From Candidatus Colicola caccequi (GTDB lineage Bacteria > Bacteroidota > Bacteroidia > Bacteroidales > Paludibacteraceae), in the NCBI GenBank assembly GCA_018065205.1, contig JAGHTR010000206.1, positions 1 through 15,000 on the forward strand: a stretch of 15,000 nucleotides of DNA, given 5' to 3'. Positions 5,836 to 13,255 of this stretch are shown in pieces. The position numbers and the translations under genes were made by a program. The notes beneath the pieces were generated by a model that did no database searches, was not told where the DNA came from, and saw only the letters and a list, made by a program, of their open reading frames with translations. Numbering within the stretch: position 1 is the first letter of the stretch; each line of letters begins with the position of its first letter.

Positions 5836-7620
5836 ATGAAAGAACACAAAAACATTGAAACTGAAATGACAAGTCAAACTGAATTTGGTAAGAAACCGAC
5901 CGTGGATATTCTTTGGTCCATCCTTGATAACCACCTTCACTTGGTGTATCAGCGTCACGAATTAGGCGAAGTGATGTTCCCTATGATAGTGCTTCGTCGT
6001 ATGGACTGTATGCTCGCGGACGTAAATGATAAGGTACGTGCCGCGTATGACAAGTTTCACATGGTACTTCCTGAGGACAAACTGGATCTTGTGCTTCGCA
6101 AGGAAGCCGGCGGAAAACGGTTCTACAACACCTCGCGCTTCAGCATGAAGTCGCTGCTGGATGACCCTGCCAATCTTGCCACTAATTTTAGAATCTATCT
6201 CAGTGCCTTCAATCGTGAGGTACAAGATATCTTCCTCAAGTTTGAACTTGATAAGACTTGTACGAAACTTATTCGCAACAAATTGCTCTTTTCGCTACTG
6301 CAAACAATGTGCGAGTATGATTTTCGTGTGGAAACTGTTTCGGATCACGATATGGGTTATTTCTTTGAAGAAATCATCCGTTTGGCTAACGAAAACAATG
6401 CAGCTACCGCCGGTGAACACTTCACCCCTCGTGATGCTATTCGTTTGATGAGTGCAATACTCTTTACCCCGGATGCTCGTGAACTGCGTCGTAAGGACAT
6501 TATTCGTACCATCTATGATCCTACTTGTGGAACGGGTGGTATGGTGAATGTGGGCAAGAAGTATATCCAAGAGGTCATTTGCGAAGGAAATGAGGACATC
6601 ACTCCTGCTATCAAGACTTTTGGTCAAGAACTTAACGAACAGGCATACGCTATTGCTAAGAGTGAGGCGCTAATCACTGAGGCGGAAATGGATAATATCC
6701 GACAAGGGGATACGCTAACGGACGATAAGTTTGCTCACAAGACCTTCAACTACATCATGGCCAATCCTCCTTATGGTATAAACTGGACTAAGGAGAAACT
6801 GGAGGTTACCGCAGAGAGTCTTGATCCTAATGGTCGTTTCTCAGCGGGATTGCCGAGAGTGAGTGACGGACAGTTGCTTTTCTTACAGCACATGATTTCG
6901 CACATGGATTCCAATGGTGCCAAGGTGGGCGTTGTAACCAATGGCAGTCCGCTCTTTTCCGGAGGTGCCGATAGCGGTGAGAGCAATATCCGTAAGATGA
7001 TTTTGGAGCGCGATATGTTGGATTGTATCATCGCTTTACCTAAGGACTTGTTCTACAACTGTGGTATCTATACCTATATATGGATTCTTAGCAATCACAA
7101 ACCAGCAGAGCGAAAAGGCAAGGTGCAACTCATCAACGCCACTTCGTTCTGCAAACCGGCCAAGAAGAGCCTGGGCAATAAGCGCAATGATATCACGCAG
7201 AAGGATATTACTGCAGTGCTGAAGATCTATCAGGATTTTGAGGAGGGTAAGCATTGTCGCATCTTCCGCAATGAGGATTTTGGCTATTTGCTACTCACGA
7301 TAGAGCAGCCGCTTCGTGACGAGAAGGGTAATGTAGTACTGAAGGCGAAGAAACCTGTTCCTGATAGTAGTAAGCGTGACTCTACGGAGCGTGTACCTCT
7401 TTCAGCAGATGTGGAGAAACATTTCCAAGCGGAGGTGTTGCCCCATATTGATCCTGAGTCGTGGGTGGACTACTCCAAGACCAAGATTGGATATGAAATC
7501 AACTTTACGCAGTATTTCTACGAACATGAAGAAGGGGAATCCGCTGAGGTTATTGCTGAGCGTGTGCAAGATCGCCAGAAAGAATTGATAGAGAAACTTA
7601 ATGCCATCTTTGCTGACTGA
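5836..7620 (+). CDS. hsdM: Type I restriction-modification DNA methyltransferase subunit HsdM
   Basis: This is the modification subunit of a type I system. It methylates adenine at N6 using S-adenosylmethionine, together with HsdS, and is also required in the HsdR2M2S restriction complex. The 594-residue protein has the HsdM helical N-terminal domain (about 15-170), then the conserved EHFTPRD stretch, SAM-binding motif I DPTCGTGGM (228-236) and catalytic motif IV NPPYG (310-314), typical of the N6-adenine gamma class. The C-terminal part continues past the catalytic domain to residue 594. The start at 5836 follows the promoter at 5764-5801; Met11 (base 5866) is a possible alternative start. 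Its TGA stop overlaps the hsdS ATG by one base. It appears intact. Confidence 0.96.
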   Translation: MKEHKNIETEMTSQTEFGKKPTVDILWSILDNHLHLVYQRHELGEVMFPMIVLRRMDCMLADVNDKVRAAYDKFHMVLPEDKLDLVLRKEAGGKRFYNTSRFSMKSLLDDPANLATNFRIYLSAFNREVQDIFLKFELDKTCTKLIRNKLLFSLLQTMCEYDFRVETVSDHDMGYFFEEIIRLANENNAATAGEHFTPRDAIRLMSAILFTPDARELRRKDIIRTIYDPTCGTGGMVNVGKKYIQEVICEGNEDITPAIKTFGQELNEQAYAIAKSEALITEAEMDNIRQGDTLTDDKFAHKTFNYIMANPPYGINWTKEKLEVTAESLDPNGRFSAGLPRVSDGQLLFLQHMISHMDSNGAKVGVVTNGSPLFSGGADSGESNIRKMILERDMLDCIIALPKDLFYNCGIYTYIWILSNHKPAERKGKVQLINATSFCKPAKKSLGNKRNDITQKDITAVLKIYQDFEEGKHCRIFRNEDFGYLLLTIEQPLRDEKGNVVLKAKKPVPDSSKRDSTERVPLSADVEKHFQAEVLPHIDPESWVDYSKTKIGYEINFTQYFYEHEEGESAEVIAERVQDRQKELIEKLNAIFAD

Positions 7621-8924
7621 TGAAGAAGTACGAAAAATATAAGGAGAGCGGAATCCAATGGATTGGCCAAGTGCCGGAACATTGGAAGAAAAAACGGGTA
7701 AAACATATCGCCAAGTTAGTAAATGGTTATCCCTTTCAAAGTGGTACATATTGCGAGGAGGGGAAGTGGAATATAATAACTATTTCCAATGTCAAAAATG
7801 AGAGTTTTGATACTACTGGATGTAAGACTATTGGCACACTGCCAGTAGATATTCAAAATAGTCAGATTCTTTCAAAAGGTGACTTGTTAATATCTATGAC
7901 TGGCAATGTTGGGCGTGTCTGTTTTGTCGATAAGGATAATTGCTTACTTAATCAACGAGTTGGAAAATTGGATGTATCCCCTAATGTGGATAAAACTTTT
8001 TTACTATATGCGTTGGTATCTCCAAGTTTTGTTTCTTATTTGGTACAACGGAGTCAAAGTACTGCTCAACTTAATGTTGGTAAAGAAGATATAGGCTCGT
8101 TCCCTATTTTTCTTCCTCCTCTCTCCGAGCAGCAGGCGATTGCGGGTTACCTGGACGAGAAGACGGGGAAGATAGATGAGAGTATTGAGGTGTTGGAGGA
8201 GCAGAAAGCGGACTTGCAGAAGTATCGCGCTGCGGTTATTTCTGAAGCAGTAACTCATGGTTTGGATGCTACGGCTAAGATGAAAGACTCTGGCGTGCTA
8301 TGGATTGGACAGATACCGAAAGGGTGGAGATGTTTACCTGTTAAGAGATTTTCTACAATCCAAACAGGCTGTACTCCTTCAACCTCAGAGAGTAAGTACT
8401 TTGACGGAGACTTCAATTGGTTTACTCCTAGTGATTTCAAAGGACAACTCATGTTGAGCAACTCCAATCGAAAGCTGAGTCAATGTGCGGTAGAAGAACG
8501 CGCGTGTAGAGTGTTTCCTGCTGGTAGTGTGTATATTATTGGCATTGGTGGTACATTAGGAAAGGTTTCCGCATGTTCTGAAGTTGCTTCTGCTAATCAA
8601 CAGATTACTGTAATTTCTCCGAATAGTACGATGAATTATAAGTTTTTAGCTTATTTCCTTTCTACTAAAAGAGAAATCTTCGAAACAAAGGCAAATGCCG
8701 CAACATTGCCTATTTTGAGCAGTGAATCTATTGCGAGCTTCCCAGTTCCCGTTCCTCCTCTTTCTGAGCAGCAGGCGATTGCGGATTACCTGGACGAGAA
8801 GACGGGGAAGATAGATGAGGCGATTGCTACTATTGATACGCAGATAGCCGACCTGCGTGCTTACCGTACCGCCCTCATTACCGAGGTGGTAACGGGTAAG
8901 GTGAAGGTGAGTTGCGGAGAATAA
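7620..8924 (+). CDS. hsdS: Type I restriction-modification specificity subunit HsdS
   Basis: HsdS recognises the bipartite DNA target and holds two HsdM subunits. The 434 residues show two repeated halves. Each begins with a SGxxWIGQxPxxW segment (about residues 9-22 and 222-236), continues into a variable target recognition domain, and ends in a conserved spacer helix beginning PPLSEQQAIA (about 166 and 379). The two spacer regions are nearly identical in DNA (8113-8180 and 8752-8819), while the recognition domains differ. The gene overlaps hsdM by one base. No second or silent hsdS and no recombinase are visible within the window, so there is no direct sign of a phase-variable shufflon. The recognition sequence cannot be predicted by reading. 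Confidence 0.95.
   Translation: MKKYEKYKESGIQWIGQVPEHWKKKRVKHIAKLVNGYPFQSGTYCEEGKWNIITISNVKNESFDTTGCKTIGTLPVDIQNSQILSKGDLLISMTGNVGRVCFVDKDNCLLNQRVGKLDVSPNVDKTFLLYALVSPSFVSYLVQRSQSTAQLNVGKEDIGSFPIFLPPLSEQQAIAGYLDEKTGKIDESIEVLEEQKADLQKYRAAVISEAVTHGLDATAKMKDSGVLWIGQIPKGWRCLPVKRFSTIQTGCTPSTSESKYFDGDFNWFTPSDFKGQLMLSNSNRKLSQCAVEERACRVFPAGSVYIIGIGGTLGKVSACSEVASANQQITVISPNSTMNYKFLAYFLSTKREIFETKANAATLPILSSESIASFPVPVPPLSEQQAIADYLDEKTGKIDEAIATIDTQIADLRAYRTALITEVVTGKVKVSCGE
8113..8180 (+). repeat. hsdS spacer direct repeat, copy 1
   Basis: This 68-bp segment matches 8752-8819 with three differences; the last 54 bp (8127-8180) differ at only one base. It encodes the PPLSEQQAIA to GKIDE spacer helix of the first half of HsdS. 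The near-identity exceeds what protein conservation requires and suggests gene conversion or recombination between halves. Confidence 0.92.
8752..8819 (+). repeat. hsdS spacer direct repeat, copy 2
   Basis: This is the second copy, 639 bp downstream of the first, encoding the equivalent spacer helix in the C-terminal half of HsdS. Exact recombination between the two copies would delete one target recognition domain in frame, because 639 is divisible by three. Confidence 0.92.
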
Positions 8925-8930
8925 GTAGCA

Positions 8931-8957
8931 TAATCTTTGCAAAATATGATAAGATTA
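8931..8957. promoter_or_regulatory. AT-only inverted repeat in the hsdS-fic spacer
   Basis: TAATCTT (8931-8937) and AAGATTA (8951-8957) are a perfect 7-bp inverted repeat around a 13-nt loop. The 71-bp gap between hsdS and fic is the longest inside the operon. TAGCAT is also repeated directly around the structure. A poor -7-like sequence AATCTTTG overlaps the left arm. It could be an operator or a weak internal promoter for fic and hsdR. The stem is too weak to call a terminator. Confidence 0.35.
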
Positions 8958-8995
8958 GCATGGTTTTTGTAGTCATTCAATAAAAAAGTAAGACT

Positions 8996-10105
8996 ATGGC
9001 ACATAATATATGGATATGGCAACAGCCTGAGTGGCCAAATTTTAGTTGGGATAGTTCTGCAATAGCGACTCTTCTACCTCGTGTGCGAGCCAAGCAAGGT
9101 AAACTGGTGGGCACAATGAGAGGCCTGGGGTTTGAGATGCAGAATAATGCAAGTCTGGAAACGATGGTGGAGGATGTTATCCGTTCGTCAGAGATAGAAG
9201 GTGTGCTGCTCAATGCCGATCGTGTTCGATCTTCCATTGCCCGACATTTGGGGGTGGAGATAGAAGGATTGCCAGAGCCGGATCACTATACCGAAGGCAT
9301 TGTACAAGTTATGATGGATGCTGTTCAGCATGCAGAGAAACCTTTGACGGCGGAACGCCTATTTGACTGGCATGCTGCGCTGTTTCCTACCGGACGTAGC
9401 GGAGCATACAAAATTACCGTTGCAACATGGCGTGTAGGAGACGAACCTATGCAAGTAGTGTCCGGCCCGATGGGAAAGGAAGTGGTTCACTACGAGGCTC
9501 CAGCAAGTAGTGATGTACCGCATCAGATGCAACTTTTCTTTGATTGGATAAACGCAGAACCAACAATTGACCCTGTCCTAAAGGCCGCTATTGCACATTT
9601 CTATTTTGTGGCAATACACCCGATGGATGATGGTAATGGTCGCTTGACGCGAACCATCACCGATATGTTGTTAGCTCGTGCTGATGGTATGCCACATCGT
9701 TTCTATAGTATGTCTGCTGCTATCTTGAAAAATAAAAATAAATATTACGAGATATTAGAGCGAACCTCACGTGGCGATTTGGATATTACGGAATGGCTTG
9801 TATGGTTCTTGGAGACATTGGAGGGAGCAATAGATGATGCACAAACAAAAGTTGAACGTATTGTTCGCAAAGCACTCTTTTGGCAAAAACATAGAGAGGT
9901 GGTCATGAACGAAAGACAACTGAAGATTGTCAATCGAATGTGGGATGGCATAGAGGGTAAAATGTCTTCTGGTAAATACGCCAAGATGACTCATTCTTCT
10001 CAGGCAACAGCCTTCCGTGATATCGAGGAACTGATAGAGAAAGGTATCCTAAGGAAAGCCGAAGAAGGCGGACGAAGTACTAATTATGAATTGATAGAAG
10101 ACTAA
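8996..10105 (+). CDS. Fic family protein with DUF4172 N-terminal domain
   Basis: Fic enzymes usually transfer AMP from ATP to a Ser, Thr or Tyr hydroxyl of a target protein. This 369-residue protein starts with a DUF4172-type region (IWIWQQPEWPNFSWD), followed by the inhibitory-helix motif S64-S-E-I-E68-G69, which fits the [S/T]xxxE[G/N] consensus placed N-terminal to the Fic core (class II). The active-site loop is HPMDDGNGR (208-216): H208 is the catalytic base, D212 the metal ligand and R216 binds phosphate; the usual Phe of HPF is Met. The last 70 or so residues look like a winged helix (SSQATAFRDIEELIEKGIL), which may bind DNA. It sits between hsdS and hsdR, with hsdR starting 5 bp later, so it belongs to the operon. 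Its target is unknown; it may modify a subunit of the complex or act as a guard toxin. Confidence 0.93.
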   Translation: MAHNIWIWQQPEWPNFSWDSSAIATLLPRVRAKQGKLVGTMRGLGFEMQNNASLETMVEDVIRSSEIEGVLLNADRVRSSIARHLGVEIEGLPEPDHYTEGIVQVMMDAVQHAEKPLTAERLFDWHAALFPTGRSGAYKITVATWRVGDEPMQVVSGPMGKEVVHYEAPASSDVPHQMQLFFDWINAEPTIDPVLKAAIAHFYFVAIHPMDDGNGRLTRTITDMLLARADGMPHRFYSMSAAILKNKNKYYEILERTSRGDLDITEWLVWFLETLEGAIDDAQTKVERIVRKALFWQKHREVVMNERQLKIVNRMWDGIEGKMSSGKYAKMTHSSQATAFRDIEELIEKGILRKAEEGGRSTNYELIED

Positions 10106-10110
10106 TCAAT

Positions 10111-13100
10111 ATGGCAAATAGATATACGGAAGAATTGTTTGAAACTTATTTCGTTGAGCAGCTCCTTGCTAACGGATATTTGCAGCGTAATCCTGAAGAC
10201 TACGACCGAAAAGATGCGATGCTCAAGTGGGATCTGATTGATTTTATCAAGGACACCCAACCTGAAGAGTACCAAAAACTCGTTACCGAAACCGGTAGTG
10301 AGCAGCTGGCACAGCGATCAATTTTTGCTCGTATTCGTTCCGAGTTAAAGGGTGGAACGCTGAATGTACTTCGCAATCCTCAGTTTGAAGCAGGATTTGG
10401 TTGCCGTTTTCAGTTGATATATTACAAGCCAACGAATAAGCTCTCGCCCCAAGCGTGGGAGAACTATGGTCATAACCGTGTGGCAGTGGTGCGTCAGCTT
10501 CGCTACTCTATTCGTGACGAGCATGCCGGTAATGAGATTGATTTAACCCTCTTTGTGAATGGTTTCCCCGTTGCTACTATCGAACTCAAGAACCATCAGA
10601 CAGGGCAAACTTACATGAATGCTATCAAGCAATATATGAAAGATCGTCGTGCTGATGGGGAACCACTTTTAGAGTTCAAGCGTTGTTTGGTGCATTTTGC
10701 TATGGGGACAGAACAAGTCTATATGACGACTAAATTAGATGGTGATAAAACTCGTTTTTTCCCATTCAATAAAACATGCCAAAATGAAGGTGTCATAAGT
10801 AACACCTACCGCACATCTTATATGTGGGAGGATGTATTGCAACGAGATTCGCTGATGGAACTCATTCAGAGTTTTGTTAATGTCAACACCATTGAGGAAA
10901 CGGTTTATGACGAACGCATACGCCAGTTTGTTAAGAAAGAACATGAGGTAATGATTTTCCCACGTTGGCATCAGCGTCGTGCTGTTCGCTCTATTGTGGA
11001 GGATGCAAAACAACGCGGTGTGGGTCATCGCTACTTGATTCAACACTCTGCCGGTTCCGGCAAATCCAATACTATTTCATGGTTGGCTTATGCATTATCG
11101 ACCCTACATCTTACGGCCTCAAGCAATGAGAAGATTTTTGACACCATCCTTGTTGTAACCGACCGGCGAGTATTGGATAGGCAGTTACAGAACAATCTTC
11201 GCCAGTTTGATGAACATAAGCAACTATATTGTATTGATTCAAAGAAAAACATGACTTCCAAGGACTTACAGGAGGCCATCGAAACTGGAAAGCAAATAAT
11301 TGTTACTACTCTACAGAAATTCTCTGTTATCTCGGATACCATCAAACATTTCCAAAATCGCACTTTTGCCGTCCTAATTGATGAGGCACACTCATCTCAA
11401 ACGGGGCAAGCGGCGCGTGATATGCGTAAAGCGCTCTCACTAGAAGAGGCAGCTCGTTTCGATGCGGAATTAATGGAAGGTACTGACTTAATTGAGGATG
11501 CAGCACTCTATGAAGAGCAACAGGATATGCTTACTAATCAGCGTGTAGCAACTGATATTCGTCTTATGAGTAATAAACGCAATGTTTCCTTCTTTGCTTT
11601 TACCGCTACTCCTAAAGCGAAAACAATAGAAATGTTCTGCGAGATAATAGATGGTCAAAAGCGTCCGTTTGACACCTATTCAACGGAACAAGCAGTACGC
11701 GAAGGGTTTATCCGTGATGTATTGGAGGATTATACCTCCTACAAGCGTTACTATAAACTCGTTCAACGAAAAGGGGTGGAAGATAAAGAATATGAAAAGA
11801 AAAAAGCAGTAAGTATCTTGGCAGAGTATGTTGACTCTTTACCAGAAACCATAGAAATGCGTGCTCGTATTATGCTTCGGCACTTCATGGAAGATACAGA
11901 AGCTAAAATTCAAGGGCGTGCTCGGGCTATGGTCGTTACTCGTAGCCGTTTACACGCAGTGCGATACAAACGTGCTTTTGATACCATTATGCGAGAAGCA
12001 AACCTACCGTATCAAGCATTGGTAGCATTCTCAGGAACTGTTTTTGATGAAGAAACAGGCATGGAGTACACAGAAAGCAATATGAATAATCTTGAGAAAA
12101 ACATAGATATTCCGCTCGCATTCAAATTACCCAAATATCGCATTCTTATTGTAGCCGAGAAATATCAAACAGGCTTTGACGAACCACTATTGCATACAAT
12201 GTATGTAGATAAGAAACTCACCAGCGTTAGCGCGGTCCAAACTCTCTCGCGTCTCAATCGTACCTGTGAGGGTAAGGATGGAACTTGCATTATAGATATG
12301 GTAAATGACCCAAAGGAGATACAACAAGCATTTCAGGATTACTATGGGCAAAACTATATCCCCGAGGATGAATTGACAGATCCTAATGGTCTATACGATT
12401 TAAAGTCAAAGGTGGAGCAATACCATGCCTTTACTAAAGATGATGTAAACGCTTTTGCTCGTATTTATTTTGATCCCAAGAGCGACCCGACTAAAGCTTT
12501 GCCGATTTTAGATCATCTTTGCGATGAGATTAAAACAAATCTTTCGCAAGAAGAGATTGATGAGTTGCGTCAAATATGCAATAAGTTTGTACGTTTCTAT
12601 CGTTTCGTATTCCAGATTATTACTTTTAAAGATGTGGAATTAGAAAAACTCTATGTTTTCCTTGCTGCACTTGTGAAGCAACTACCTTATGAACGAACAG
12701 AATTGCCTTACGAGGTCTTGCGTGAAGCCGAACTGGATAACTATAAATTGCAATTCCAATATCAAGCCAATTTATCTCTCACAAAAGCAGAGGATACTTC
12801 TTTGTCCGGTCAAAAACCAGGAGGCGTTTCACAAGAAACTCTGGAAGAAATAGATTGGTTAAGCAACATCATAAAAACATTAAATGATGAATTCGGTATT
12901 GACCTTACGGAACAAGATAAACGAGATCTAGAGATGCTTCGTGGGCGTATTTATTCTAATCAAGAACTCCTTGGCTATTTTAACGATTCCAATTCTCGAG
13001 AGAATATTCAAGACAAATTTAATGAGGAAGTTGATAACGAACTACTTGACTTTATAAATGATAAACTTGAACTTTACAACAAATTGACGGATGAACAAGT

Positions 13101-13170
13101 TAGTCACCGTTTCAAACGCGCTTGGTTCGATGAAATTTATGGGCGTCTCGTTAGTGGTCTTCGCGGGTAA
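10111..13170 (+). CDS. hsdR: Type I restriction-modification endonuclease/translocase subunit HsdR
   Basis: HsdR is the ATP-driven motor and nuclease that translocates unmodified DNA and cuts it far from the recognition site. The 1019 residues match the EcoR124 type. The N-terminal PD-(D/E)xK nuclease has D144 in GNEIDLTLF and E158-L-K160. The superfamily 2 helicase core has Walker A HSAGSGKS (312-319), DEAH (424-427), a FTATPK motif III, and motifs V and VI seen as YQTGFDEPLLHTMYVDK and QTLSRLNRT. A helical C-terminal region (about 860-1019), used in EcoR124 to dock on the methylase, completes it. All key residues are present and no frameshift is seen, so the system should be able to restrict. 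It lies 5 bp after fic. The next unit has its own promoter. Confidence 0.96.
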   Translation: MANRYTEELFETYFVEQLLANGYLQRNPEDYDRKDAMLKWDLIDFIKDTQPEEYQKLVTETGSEQLAQRSIFARIRSELKGGTLNVLRNPQFEAGFGCRFQLIYYKPTNKLSPQAWENYGHNRVAVVRQLRYSIRDEHAGNEIDLTLFVNGFPVATIELKNHQTGQTYMNAIKQYMKDRRADGEPLLEFKRCLVHFAMGTEQVYMTTKLDGDKTRFFPFNKTCQNEGVISNTYRTSYMWEDVLQRDSLMELIQSFVNVNTIEETVYDERIRQFVKKEHEVMIFPRWHQRRAVRSIVEDAKQRGVGHRYLIQHSAGSGKSNTISWLAYALSTLHLTASSNEKIFDTILVVTDRRVLDRQLQNNLRQFDEHKQLYCIDSKKNMTSKDLQEAIETGKQIIVTTLQKFSVISDTIKHFQNRTFAVLIDEAHSSQTGQAARDMRKALSLEEAARFDAELMEGTDLIEDAALYEEQQDMLTNQRVATDIRLMSNKRNVSFFAFTATPKAKTIEMFCEIIDGQKRPFDTYSTEQAVREGFIRDVLEDYTSYKRYYKLVQRKGVEDKEYEKKKAVSILAEYVDSLPETIEMRARIMLRHFMEDTEAKIQGRARAMVVTRSRLHAVRYKRAFDTIMREANLPYQALVAFSGTVFDEETGMEYTESNMNNLEKNIDIPLAFKLPKYRILIVAEKYQTGFDEPLLHTMYVDKKLTSVSAVQTLSRLNRTCEGKDGTCIIDMVNDPKEIQQAFQDYYGQNYIPEDELTDPNGLYDLKSKVEQYHAFTKDDVNAFARIYFDPKSDPTKALPILDHLCDEIKTNLSQEEIDELRQICNKFVRFYRFVFQIITFKDVELEKLYVFLAALVKQLPYERTELPYEVLREAELDNYKLQFQYQANLSLTKAEDTSLSGQKPGGVSQETLEEIDWLSNIIKTLNDEFGIDLTEQDKRDLEMLRGRIYSNQELLGYFNDSNSRENIQDKFNEEVDNELLDFINDKLELYNKLTDEQVSHRFKRAWFDEIYGRLVSGLRG

Positions 13171-13188
13171 GTAATACTTTTCATTTTT

Positions 13189-13226
13189 TCTGTGCAGAAA
13201 GGTTGCACAGAAAAACCGTACCTTTG
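13189..13226 (+). promoter_or_regulatory. Shared-type promoter with dyad, copy 3 (rmuC)
   Basis: The dyad TGTGCA-N7-TGCACA spans 13191-13209, with TACCTTTG at 13219-13226. It is identical to copy 2 across the 18 bases from the CTGTGC start into TTGCACA. The predicted start near 13233 leaves a short leader before the ATG at 13256. Its presence implies that rmuC has its own transcript rather than depending only on hsd read-through. Confidence 0.7.
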
Positions 13227-13255
13227 CAGCGAAATTAAAAAAATCTTTTTTGAAT

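Noticed and set aside
7620..8924. Phase-variable shufflon at hsdS
   Set aside because: No inverted hsdS copy, silent cassette or recombinase gene is visible in the window. The direct repeats alone support only deletion or exchange.
13250..13255. TTG start two codons before the rmuC ATG
   Set aside because: The ATG at 13256 leads directly into the membrane segment, and no ribosome-binding feature favours the TTG.
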